From Xiphydria camelus (lineage: Eukaryota > Arthropoda > Insecta > Hymenoptera > Xiphydriidae), in assembly GCA_963678675.1 (NCBI GenBank), contig OY783198.1, forward strand, positions 13,278,580 to 13,342,579: a DNA stretch of 64,000 bases, in the 5' to 3' direction. A program made the position numbers and the translations under genes. The notes beneath the pieces were generated by a model that did no database searches, was not told where the DNA came from, and was given only the letters and a program-made list of their open reading frames with translations. The first letter of the stretch is position 1; every line of letters begins with the position of its first letter. Below, piece after piece: positions 46,074 to 56,301 of this stretch.

Positions 46074-49000
46074 CAAAGAGCTTAGCCGTATAAGCAGAGT
46101 AAAAGTGCCCTTGCTTATTTTCGACAAATGGAATTTTTCTTACATTGATAACTTAAAAAAAAAATTATTCACAAAATTTCAAATTTTTATCCAACGAATT
46201 GCAATAGTTACGTTTAAAAATCAATTTTTTCAATCTGTACACGTAATAAATAGAAAAAATGAATAAAAAATTTTGCAAAAATTATGAAAATTCAGTTACG
46301 TCCGAATATTTGAAACCACGTAAAAAAACTGACTTCCGTATTTATTTTAATGGAGAAAAAAAATTGTTAAGTTTTAAAAAATATATTAAAATATGATCTA
46401 GACAAATGACCAACTTGAAAATTTTTTTCTTACATTTTGTCACAATTTTCTATAAAATCTAGGAAATTCAGAATTTTTGAAAGGGTGCATCACATGGAAA
46501 TTATAAAAAATATGATTTTTATTTAACTTTATCGGTTAAATTGATGGAGATAAAATATATTTAACTGCAACTTTGATGTAAAAATAATATTACATTTACA
46601 AAAATTAAATAACAGTACAGAAATGTTACCAATAAGGTAGACAAAAAAGAGTTGCACAGTAATTTTATAAACGTTTATTATTTAATAATGTGTGAAAAAG
46701 GTTTCCAAAAATTGCATTACGTATTTTCATGTCGTTATTCATTTTTGAACTTGGTATTATTCATTATGTTATGTTTTTAAGTATATGCAAAATTATATTC
46801 TTAAGGAATTTTGAAATTATTAGTCTTCATCGCTGTCTTCGTTTATCACTGGATTTACGCCTGTCACGGTAAAAAGATTACTGAGGATTTCAGCAGGTCT
46901 AACAACTTTTGATAAATATCGAGCATGTGATAAATAATAGATAACTGCTGCTACATGAAAACAGCAACCTACTGTGCGTTTTCCGTTCGCACATTCGCAT
47001 GTATACCGTGAAATGCCTGTATGTCCAGTGTAATTCGGCACATACTGTACAAAACATTTGTACGTCTTGCTGTTAATATGTCGAGACCTAACTTGAACCT
47101 TAATAATATCTTGCTTCTCTTTGTGATAATGAAGATCGATTTCGTTGTTTCTATTCATCATCTCTGCTAAATAAGAAATAGCTTGAGATAGTTGATATGT
47201 TCCGGTAAACAATATCTTTAAGTCCTTCTCAGTCATCTCTGGAAAATCTAACAGATCGGATGAGGTTAATTGGTTAAATTGAGCTTTTTTTCGACTCCAC
47301 CGTTGATTTTCAACTTCTTCTGCCAAATGATTATCTACATTCTGGCGGGAATTCATTTGCGCAACAATCTGATCGCACATGTCTACATCCGAATCCAAGC
47401 GTTTGCCAAACATGTTTTGCAGGAAACAAGCAATTCGGCAGAGTAAACTAACTTTCGGCAACAATTTGTTATTTAATTTGTTGTGAAGAAGGCGATATTT
47501 CTGACCAATTATACCATGAATTGCCTCTACGACCCATCGAACTTTAGTTACTCGTCGAGAATCATTCGATTCCATGGTTGTTAATTGATTTCGTTTTCCC
47601 TTCAATGCAGGCATAAGAACTTCATATCCTTTTGTTTTTAAATGCTCCACCACATCACGAAAACCGCGGTCTACAATACAAATATCTCCTTTTGTCATAA
47701 GCTTTTGTAAACCATTCGGATCTTGCAGAACAATCTTCATAATTTCTGCATCATTCTGTTTAGCGTAAAAGGGCCCAGGAACATCAACAACGTATCCATC
47801 AGTAGTGCATATCGTAAATGGTTTACACAATGGAACCCCCTTTTGAACGGAAAATGATTTACGTTGATATTCGTTATTTTTACTTTTCTCGTGTCGAATA
47901 TATGTACCGTCAAAAATTAGTAACAATTTATCATTGATATTATACAATCTTCGAGCCATATTAGACGTGTGATGGGTAATAAGATCGGCACGAGATATTG
48001 ATCCGAATCCAAAACGTAATGGTAACACGTCCTTTTCAAAAGAATTAAGGACCTCATTGAAATAATCAGATACTTGCTGTGGCCTATCGATACCCAAAAC
48101 GGCAGAAATCATATTGTTAGAATTGCCACTACGCAATTTAAAGAGAAAAACGACAAGTGCTTGTGTCACATTGCGACACTCTGATTTTCTCATCGATGTT
48201 AACATGTCACGAAGTTGCATGATGTTTTCCCAAGTTAAACCTGTGAATGTTTTCAGTTGTTCTTCGGGTAGTGAAAAATCACCTACTTTATCTGCGATCG
48301 TTGCATTACTTTTAATAGATATTTGTTCGAGTAGTTTTTTGAGTTCAGATACTTCAATAGAGCTAGTGTTTGAATGGATCCTTAATCGCTGTAATTCGTC
48401 GTCAAAAAACTTTTTCTTTATTAAATGGTGTTCGCAACACCTGTTTCCATTTGGAATAAATATATTTTTTTTCGTGTAAGCTTGTAGGCGAGCATCAAAT
48501 GGTGCATTAATGAGTCGAGCTGAACTATTGCATATGAAACAGTAGTTGTGTGTTGATACAACTCTTTGAATAGGCATGTCAACAAATTCCTTTTCTGAAG
48601 TACTTGTGTTATATGTATTCGGTTGAAATGTAGGATCTTCAGTAGAAGATTGTGAGTTGGGCTCGCTGGAGTTATTTGACGACCACGAACACTGTGGCTC
48701 TAAACTATACGAATTTTCATTTGAAGACTTGCTTTCAGATTTGTCTTCAACATTATTTTTGTCACGATAAATTATCATTCGACATTTGGAGCACAAAATA
48801 TCACCAATATTAATTTGTTTGTCTGCTCTTTTCGAATAATTTTCAGCTTCCACAACTGTTAGTACAGTTTTTGCTCTTCCACTAGTCTTCCGAAGCACTA
48901 CACTACAGTTTGTACATTTTGATTTCTTATTATCTGCACCAATGTCTTCCATATTTTTGCTTTTTTTACACCTAAGCAAGAAAAGTTAAGAATAAAATAC

Positions 49001-49789
49001 TGATACATCAGTCACACTTTGGCTTAAACTGCTGTTTAATTTGTCGATATGAATACTGTACTTACATTAATTGTCAAACATTAGTTTTTTTATTCTTAAA
49101 GTATTTAGTGGATCAAAATTTGATAAAAATTTCCACTTCAAAACATTTAAATCATTTATTGAAACTGTAATCAACAGTGATAGATGATATTTTCATATTT
49201 TATGAAAAATAATATGAATTTTTTCCACTAGGTGTCTCAATATGTACTACATTGTCGTTGGCGCCAACATTTAAAAATGAAAATGTACGTTTCTGAGCAA
49301 TTATTTTTGAATGTATACATTAATGTTGCTAAAATTCAATTACAACCAATATTAGAAGTAATTTTGGTATGACGCACCAATTTAAACAATTCCGAAATAG
49401 CATATTTTACATTCAAATGAAGAAAATAGTTCAGAAAAAAAATGGGGACGTTGGTCACTCACTGGAAAAGGGTCAAAATAAAGGTCTAAAAGTTTCAATA
49501 ATTTTTTTCTCCAATTTATTTATCCTTTTTTTTCTTTTTTACCAGTTTTGACTAATATTTAGGCTTGGTAATTTTTCTGAATTTTTTTAGAATTTTTTGA
49601 TAACTCATTCGATTTTTGAATGCATAAGTTTAAAAATTTCATTTTTGAATATAATTGTTACAAATCGTTAGATAAAAATCTGAAATTTTGTACCGAAACT
49701 TGTTTTTGGATTATTAACCTGAAAAAAAAATAATTTTTTGAAAATAGGCAAGGGCACTTTTACCCTGCTTATACGGCTAGGCTCTTTGA
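46074..49789 (-). mobile_element. Autonomous-looking DNA transposon, 49-bp inverted ends
   Basis: CAAAGAGCTTAGCCGTATAA at 46074 and TTATACGGCTAGGCTCTTTG at 49770-49789 are the outer parts of 49-bp inverted repeats. The interior holds a long intact transposase ORF (46820-48952) flanked by AT-rich sequence. The flanking bases (TA left, AT right) do not give a convincing target duplication. Confidence 0.75.
46820..48952 (-). CDS. DDE transposase (IS5/PIF-type DDE_Tnp_4) with C-terminal SWIM zinc finger, ISL2EU-like
   Basis: 710 codons from ATG 48952 (the frame opens nine codons earlier at TTG 48979) to the stop at 46820, uninterrupted. Residue numbers below count from that frame opening. N-terminal Cys-x2-Cys pairs (22/25 and 63/66), a second zinc-binding-like part (YCFIC at 146-150, CCEHH at 181-185), a helical region with LRDMLTSMR, and the catalytic core: LLLIFDGTYIR (Asp357), DICIVDRGFRDV (Asp437) and VRWVVEAIHG (Glu485). 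RYTCECANGKRTVGCCFHVA (659-678) fits the SWIM finger Cys-x-Cys...Cys-x-His. The fold family and SWIM tail are typical of eukaryotic ISL2EU/PIF-related transposases, though the superfamily is my inference. It probably moves the surrounding element and could act on related MITEs. Full length and intact motifs suggest recent activity. Confidence 0.8.
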   Translation of the reverse strand: MEDIGADNKKSKCTNCSVVLRKTSGRAKTVLTVVEAENYSKRADKQINIGDILCSKCRMIIYRDKNNVEDKSESKSSNENSYSLEPQCSWSSNNSSEPNSQSSTEDPTFQPNTYNTSTSEKEFVDMPIQRVVSTHNYCFICNSSARLINAPFDARLQAYTKKNIFIPNGNRCCEHHLIKKKFFDDELQRLRIHSNTSSIEVSELKKLLEQISIKSNATIADKVGDFSLPEEQLKTFTGLTWENIMQLRDMLTSMRKSECRNVTQALVVFLFKLRSGNSNNMISAVLGIDRPQQVSDYFNEVLNSFEKDVLPLRFGFGSISRADLITHHTSNMARRLYNINDKLLLIFDGTYIRHEKSKNNEYQRKSFSVQKGVPLCKPFTICTTDGYVVDVPGPFYAKQNDAEIMKIVLQDPNGLQKLMTKGDICIVDRGFRDVVEHLKTKGYEVLMPALKGKRNQLTTMESNDSRRVTKVRWVVEAIHGIIGQKYRLLHNKLNNKLLPKVSLLCRIACFLQNMFGKRLDSDVDMCDQIVAQMNSRQNVDNHLAEEVENQRWSRKKAQFNQLTSSDLLDFPEMTEKDLKILFTGTYQLSQAISYLAEMMNRNNEIDLHYHKEKQDIIKVQVRSRHINSKTYKCFVQYVPNYTGHTGISRYTCECANGKRTVGCCFHVAAVIYYLSHARYLSKVVRPAEILSNLFTVTGVNPVINEDSDED

Positions 49790-50789
49790 TGATCTCATAA
49801 AACAAATATTCGTATTATTAAATTCAATTTATAATCTATATACATACTTAATGTCACACAAAAATGGAAATGCCCGAAAAAATAATTATTCGCAGTTATA
49901 AGCGTTTCCATTCCGCGAAAGGAAAGGAAAGTTCCGAGAAAATGTGAAAATAGGGAAAAAAGGCATGAGAAAGTCTTCCGAGAGATACACAGATGTGTCA
50001 ACGTTCCGTGGCGCGGTTCAAGGCCACGCGGGCGTTCATCAAAAAAGGCTGAATTTATGATAGGTCGACTCTGGACAGTAACGGAGGCAAAAGGGGCCCA
50101 TGTGCTCTCCCGCGAGTCTGGTGAAAGTTGGGAAAGGATCGAGGAGCCGATTAGTCATCTATTGAATTCATTTCTTCTCCTTACAAGGAAATTAACTATT
50201 GTTGGCGAGTAATGTATGATCGTGTGGCGATGTTAAGTGATATGAACCGATGTACTGAAGTCCGTCTATCGTGAGACGGAACAGATCATAATGGTAATAA
50301 AGTCTGAAAACTAATCACCGAGTGTTTAACATACACATAAAATGCATATTTATTTATTTTTTCCTATAAAAAGGGCCGAATGAAGCGTTGAAACGCATTA
50401 CCCAGAACTACAAAAACAGAGAACATAATAATAACAAAGGCTCCACTCAATTCACGTACAACTGAAACGCTCTCCTTCCCTCGCACGCTATAATAGTGCT
50501 ATCGGAATCGCACTAATATGCTCGCCTGGCAGTCACTTGCAACCAGCAGAATCACCTGTCCTTTTACATAGTTCCTTAAAATAGATAAATGAACATCCCC
50601 TATAAATTATAGCTTTGTAAAAGCAACATAAAAAATACACAAAACATAGCGAGTGTATGCCCGCCTGGCACGGAGATGCAACCATCGAAATCGCATGTCC
50701 ATTGTTTTTTAATTTCAGAGGTAGGTATTATAAAACATGTTAAAATTATAGCTTTTTGTTGGAGTAACATAATTTTTTATTGATGTGTA

Positions 50790-51671
50790 AACATCTATGC
50801 TATGGCTCTACGGTGGGACCTTCCTGGGAAATCGAGCGTCAGACGTAATAAGCCGTGTACATGTGACTGCGTCAGTGTGTGTGTGGCGCTACTGCGCATA
50901 CTATTCGCGCAAGCTGGATTATCTCAACGGGAAAACATTTTAGAGAAAAATGTTTAATACAAAACTTTAAGGATTTTCCCGTGGCTACCCAGTGGTCGTA
51001 TTGGATTTGACCTTGACCGTGACCTTTAAGGTAATATCAAATGCCTTCCTAAACCGTTCATCCGATTGCGATGAAACTTTAGGGAATGGTTGGACGCATG
51101 CCCGCGAAGGTTTCTGAGTTAGTAAATCTTATAAAAGGTGTTCAAAAAGTACCGGTACTGATGATTATTATGCCTTCCTAAACCGTTCATCCGATTGCGA
51201 TGAAAAGTTGGGAAATGGTTGGACGCATGCCCGCGAAGGTTTCTGAGTTAGTAAATCTTATACAGGGTGTTCAAAAAGTACCGGTACGGATGATTATTAT
51301 GCCTTCCTAAACCGTTCATCCGATTGCGATGAAAATTTGGGGAACAGTTGGACGCATATCCGCGAAGGTTTCTGAGTTAGTAAATCTTATACAGGGTGTT
51401 CAAAAAGTCGAACTATACTTGACCTAAATTTGACCTCCGCTGACAATAAAGGTAACATGAAAAAAATGGTCAAGGACACATTTGAACGTGAAAAAAAATT
51501 AATTTGACCTTGATATAACCTTGAAGGTCATGGTCAAGGTTAAATCCAATATGACCATTGCGTAGCCCGGGAAAAATACTAAAAGTTTTGTATTAAAAAT
51601 GTATTTAAACAATGGTGGACGGACAAAATCAATCCACAATCTACCCGTGCGAAGCCGGGACGAGCTGCTAG
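50790..51671 (+). mobile_element. Helitron-like non-autonomous insertion
   Basis: The 3' end CCCGTGCGAAGCCGGGACGA, then GCTGCTAG|T, is a hairpin closely followed by CTAG at an A/T junction, as in insect Helitrons. The 5' end is uncertain (TCTATGCTATGG at about 50794). It sits in the segment 50777-51830 missing from the other palindrome arm. GATGTGTAAACATC at 50783 and its inverse at 51792 may be ends of a second element around it. Confidence 0.6.
51042..51411 (+). repeat. Three tandem copies of a 129-bp unit
   Basis: The unit starts TGCCTTCCTAAACCGTTCAT at 51042, 51171 and 51300. It includes GGTTGGACGCATGCCCGCGA and GGGTGTTCAAAAAGTACCGG. It lies within the Helitron-like insertion, where such internal arrays are common. 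Confidence 0.85.
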
Positions 51672-51993
51672 TAAGTTATAAATCTAATATAATAATAATA
51701 AATATTTTATTATAGAAAAAATTAAACTTCTTTATGTCGAACTACGACGTCATATTCCCCAATTAAACTCGGACCGCAGATAATTGTAAGATGTTTACAC
51801 ATCCTCCGTGAGTACAACGGCACTCACACCTTTTTTTTTTTGAACTTTGAAAAATTAATTTTTCAATGACGCAACCCGTTATAGCTTGACAGGTCATTAC
51901 CGTTCCCATTTACTACTATTTAAACATCTATTTACAAATTTCTAGCAATTTTAAAGTACCTCACTAAATTTTATCGCTAGCTCTTGGACTATG

Positions 51994-53039
51994 AGGTATG
52001 AGGGGGCAAAGATCAAAGAAGCCGACAGTTTTAGCCAATCTTAGATGACTAAATTTTGTTTCTTCTATATGTTTTATTTTTGTATTTTAATCAGAAAATT
52101 CCCCGCTTCTTAGTCCATTTTCACGTCCAGAATAAGGCTGACATTAATAAAAAAATTTTTTTGTTCTTTGATTTATTTAGAAAATTGTAAATTATGTATA
52201 AAACGTGGCAATACAGCAATTTGATTTTTATAAGTTGGTAAGAGCTCTGAAGATAAAACAGAACATTTATCGACTGTTTAGAAATTTTTCGCGATTTGAC
52301 ACATGTTTATAACCTCAATTTTGCTTTCACAACAACGACGTGACTAGAGTTAATAGAAACTAAAAAATCATGAATAATTTTGCAAGAGCTCAACAATTTC
52401 GGTGGCGTGGCAAATGCGCGAGTGAAGCAACTTACAACAGAAATATTCGTATCCAAAATTCTGGAAAAAAACGAAAAAAAACGTCAGAGAATGAATGTTT
52501 CAGGGAATAGTTCCCCTACGATAATATTTTATAATAAAATGTGGAAACATTATATTTAAAAGCATGGTAAAACCCAGTTATGAAAAGAAAACTTGAAAAT
52601 AATTATTTGTGAAATATTGTAAATATCTGTCTACTTTCATTTTTCGCGCCGCTACGTGACGTCACCATCCAGAGAACGCTGTTACCACGTATTTACACAT
52701 GGTGGCTGATTATTCCGCAATATCCATTTTCTCGACACGTTTCTTCTAAATTATAAAAAAAAACTAGTGAGTGAAAATCTTTTAATTTTTGCGAAAATAA
52801 AGTTTACAAGTAGCCAAATCTTTTAATTACATTTTTAGAATTTTTTTCGTTTCAAAATCAAGAGTTCTATGGCAATTTAAGCCACTCTTCATAAGACTCT
52901 GTTATTTGTATAATTAAAAAAATTGATTAAAAAAAAACGAGTGAAAATTGTCTACAATTTTTTTTGTCATCAAAAAAGCTTTAGAAGTGTTTTAAAAAAT
53001 TTTGAGTGAAGTTTTCCATTAAGTCATTTCTCTCACGAT
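51994..53039. other. Right-hand interior of the 8.1-kb element, no counterpart in the left arm
   Basis: About 1 kb of AT-rich sequence between the end of the inverted arm and the right terminus. The left side lacks it, so a deletion there or an insertion here is implied. No gene was recognised. Confidence 0.35.
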
Positions 53040-53180
53040 CCTCCTTAAAGGTTTATGACTGAGAGTTTTGCTCCGATTGACTTGAAATTTTGACAACATT
53101 CTTTAAATGTTTTACTATAAGAAAAGGCAATAAAAAAGAATTGATTTTTAGCCCCCCCCCCCCTCCCCCCCTCCCCCCCA

Positions 53181-53485
53181 AGAGGCCGGCACACCCGTCT
53201 GGAAATGTCGCGGCTGTAAAGATATATTTCCAACATGGTGCATAAAAACCTTTTGTATTTTCGCCACCACACTTAAAAAACATAAATCTAGGGCCCTACA
53301 GAAAAGAGACATACATTTCCGAGGTCGCCGATTGATTATAACAAAGAAATTTGTTTTTTTTTCTATAGGGCCCTAGGTTTATGTTTCTTAAGTGTGGTGG
53401 CGAAAATACAAAAGGTTCTTATGCATCACATGTTAGAAATATATCTGTACAGCCGCGACATTTCCAGACGGGTGTGTCGGCCTCT
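53181..53485. mobile_element. Foldback MITE beside a poly-C tract
   Basis: AGAGGCCGGCACACCCGTCT and AGACGGGTGTGTCGGCCTCT are inverted, as are ATTTTCGCCACCACACTTAA and its partner. The inner loop has TAGGGCCCTA on both sides. C-rich 53151-53179 precedes it. Confidence 0.7.
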
Positions 53486-53941
53486 TAACTGGTTAAATAA
53501 TTTTCGAAGACATTATTTTTTACGTCGTAATCGAATCGGAAACGGTAAATCTGGGGGAGATGGCCATAGCTTTTTAATCGCCTACGTTTTCTACAATTTT
53601 AAACTTACAATAAGCGATAAGGTTATTTTATAATCTTTAATCAATTGATAAAAGAAAACTCGTGTTTTTAACTTAAAATATTAACTGCAAGACAACATAA
53701 AATCAAGGTGAAAAATAATTGCTCATTGGCCACCTCTCCCATAATATACGGGAGAGATGGCCAATGAAGTAAATTATGCTCATTATTTTTTTGTCTTCAT
53801 TTGCCTTTCTTCGTATATACTGAACCAAACTTTGAACACGTATTTGCCAATATAATTTCATTTTCGGCATTCGAAAGTCGCAGGAAACATCTTACATCCA
53901 ATCATTTTTTTTTTTCACGGTAAAATATTTTTCCCCATATA

Positions 53942-54345
53942 CAGCATGTCCCGTGGATAAAACGTAAGTATTTGAATTTCCCTGACATTTGACTTTGGTA
54001 GTGCTTGGAACGGTGCTGTAGTTAGAGTTGGCTTCAGAAGAGTGCACTGCGTTCTTACGAGCCGTGTTTCGAGAGCGAAAAGTGTAAAACGTCTAATTTC
54101 CCGGGAACTGTCAATTCGGGAGATCGAAGCGTCTAACCTCGAAATTAACTGAATTTGTAAATAATGGTAAATAATGTGTAGAAGTGATGAGAAATAATCA
54201 TACAGGTTTCGCGGAAACACAGCTCGTAAGAACGCAGCGCACTCTTCTTGAAGCCAACTCTAACTACACCACCGTTCCAAGCACTACCAAAGTCAAATGT
54301 GGGGGAAATTCAAATACTTGCGTTTTATATACACGGGACATACTG
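53942..54345. mobile_element. Palindromic TA-flanked MITE, distant relative of the CCGTATGTCC family
   Basis: CAGCATGTCCCGTG and CACGGGACATACTG are bounded by TA. The arms share TTTGACTTTGGTAGTGCTTG and AGTTAGAGTTGGCTTCA. The inner GGGAGATCGAAGCGTCTAAC is the same word as in the MITEs at 5170 and 36361. Confidence 0.7.
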
Positions 54346-54399
54346 TATAATATCATTTTATTTTTTACTTTTACTTTTCAGGACTATAGCTTCTTATTA

Positions 54400-54807
54400 A
54401 AGTAGTATGGTCACTGTCCAAAGTGATCGTTGAGTGTCCGTACAAAAAGTCATCAAAAAACTATGATTTATAATTGAAAATTCTCTTTGTGAATTATAAA
54501 ATTTATGACCATTAGAATTAGTCGATTATTTTGATTATTTTTCACTTATTATTCAAATAATGTGCCTCCTTTGACTAGCGCCTTTTTATGTGTGGCAACG
54601 CATATTATCAATGGACTCGTGGCCCAGTAGGGAAAACCACGATACACTCAAACGTTTGAGTGTATCGTGGGGTAAACAAGATTTGAAATGCACGTTTGAA
54701 CCCACTCCACTGACGCAACGTTACCGCATCTACTCGACACGCTATTTCCGAACACCGAGAAGCAGAAATTAGTTATAACTAAAGTATCAAACGGTCAATA
54801 ATTTTCA

Positions 54808-54848
<41 letters not shown>

Positions 54849-55097
54849 GGTTGTAAATTTTTTTCCCCCGTTTTTTAGTATTTTTTAAATATTTTAATCT
54901 TGGATCTTACATACAAACCGAAAAATGTGATTTGCCCATAAGACTGAGTTATTTCCTACTCGGTAATTAATTTTTATCAAACATACTAAACGGTCAATCT
55001 ACCACAAATTGCACCAGGAGGTTTCTATTGATATTAACTTGCATACAAAATTATTTCATATTTTAATCTTGGAAATCGATTCATGACCATACTACTT
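54400..55097. mobile_element. TA-flanked element with AAGTAGTATGGTCA ends
   Basis: AAGTAGTATGGTCA and TGACCATACTACTT are bounded by TA (54398-54399, 55098-55099). GTCAATAATTTTC/ACGGTCAAT-like repeats occur inside. It includes a perfect 34-bp palindrome (54637-54670) and a CA microsatellite. No transposase. Confidence 0.65.
54810..54846. repeat. (CA)n microsatellite
   Basis: About 18 uninterrupted CA units. Confidence 0.95.
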
Positions 55098-55536
55098 TAA
55101 GTACTTGTTTCAGATTTCTCCGTTTTAATTTTTCGCTTTTTCAATGCAGACTGTAATATAAACTACATATGACCACCTTATCCCAATCGTACGGATGAGA
55201 CGGCCTACCACGAAACATCTTTTTTTGATGAAGTAAACAACATTTTTATGGTTTCCTAATCAGTAGTTTATACACTACATGAATTCACCACAAGATGGAG
55301 CAAAACAACATGATAAATATAAAACTTACCTTCTTATCAAATCGTCTAAAATTACTTTAACACTAGTTCTAAATTAAACGTTGAAAACTGAACTATTTGC
55401 AATGATTTTTTTAGGATTTAAAAGCACTATATCGTGACAGTTGTCATGGGAAATGTAGATTAGAAGCGCAAAACTAGCGCATATTTCGAGCCAAATGTTG
55501 AAATATTTCAATTGGCCATCTTCCCCAGACTTACCC

Positions 55537-55866
55537 TAACTCGATATTGAGAAATGTCGTTGCTCCTCTTCTATTGGGTACTGACCGATGGGCGTATAAC
55601 CTCTGGTGGCAGAAGAAGTAATTATTATAAGGTAACAGTGCTTGGAGCAAACTGACAGCTACATCAATGTGCGTGCACCAAAGTGTGTGCACTAAATTTT
55701 AGAAGGGATAATTATATTTTTCCAGGTAAATACCTTGTGTACGTCATTTTATTACTTTTAACCTCAAAGACGTGCTCCAAAATGTTTCTTATTTCTAAAT
55801 ATCGAAGTTCAGAGGAGATGCTTGAAGACAAATCGCTGCCTCAGAATTATAAGGTTCTATGTTACA
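55537..55866. other. Flank of the TE-split minus-strand gene; plus-strand ORF of unknown status
   Basis: An ORF at 55683-55973 (plus) reads MCALNFRRDNYIFPG and runs into the transposon. No domain was recognised and a gene here is not supported. Confidence 0.25.
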
Positions 55867-56301
55867 TACACAGAGAAAAAAATTCTTTAGATCAAAGAAA
55901 TCGAATTCTTTGGTTTTCAATTCTTCCACTTAAAGAACGCGCCTTTAAGTCAGTGATATTAGTATTTATCTGAAAAGACTGCATTTTTCACTTGAAAGAA
56001 ATGACTTCAATGAATATTTGTCTTTCCCCGAAAGAAATATTCTTTCAAATCAACAGAAAACATCTTTCCGTCAATAACTTTGACGTCTTTAATGCTAACG
56101 CAGTTTTTCTTTAACCCTTCGGTCCCAAATTATTTTTTTTTTCAAAATTTGCTAATTTTTGTGCACACCGTGTCTAGAACGATGTTCTGATGACCAAATC
56201 ATGCCTGGACCATATTTTCAAAACTTCATTTTTGAAAGAAACTGTAGTTCCATCGCGGAACCACTGGGAATAAAAATACTATTCCAGAAAAATGTCAAAC
56301 T

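Larger units (their letters stand above)
44940..53044. mobile_element. 8.1-kb TTAA-flanked palindromic element with nested insertions
   Basis: The ends GGAGGATCGTCAG and CTCACGATCCTCC are bounded by TTAA on each side (44936-44939 and 53045-53048). Subterminal arms 44957-45625 and 50268-51993 are inverted copies sharing GTAATGACCTGTCAAGCTAT, CCAGGCGAGCATATTAGTGC and TTATTCGGCCCTTTTTATAG. The right arm is split at 50777-51830 by an insertion absent from the left arm. The centre holds 46074-49789 with its own inverted ends. TTAA suggests piggyBac-like integration, but the termini are not the usual CCC. Confidence 0.6.
53543..55536. mobile_element. Pogo-like element with GGTAAATCTGGGGGAGATGG ends
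   Basis: The left end GGTAAATCTGGGGGAGATGG is inverted as CCATCTTCCCCAGACTTACC with TA after it. An internal TCTCCCATAATATACGGGAG palindrome (about 53742) repeats the end motif. The ends resemble those of 21136-22082. It contains two nested TA-flanked elements (53942-54345, 54400-55097). The left TA is not evident. Confidence 0.55.

Noticed and set aside
51042..51411. Tandem 129-bp units as a satellite or origin
   Set aside because: Only three copies and clearly internal to a Helitron-like insertion.
55683..55973. Plus-strand 96-codon ORF
   Set aside because: It runs into the end of a transposon and shows no domain, and the downstream part is repeat sequence.
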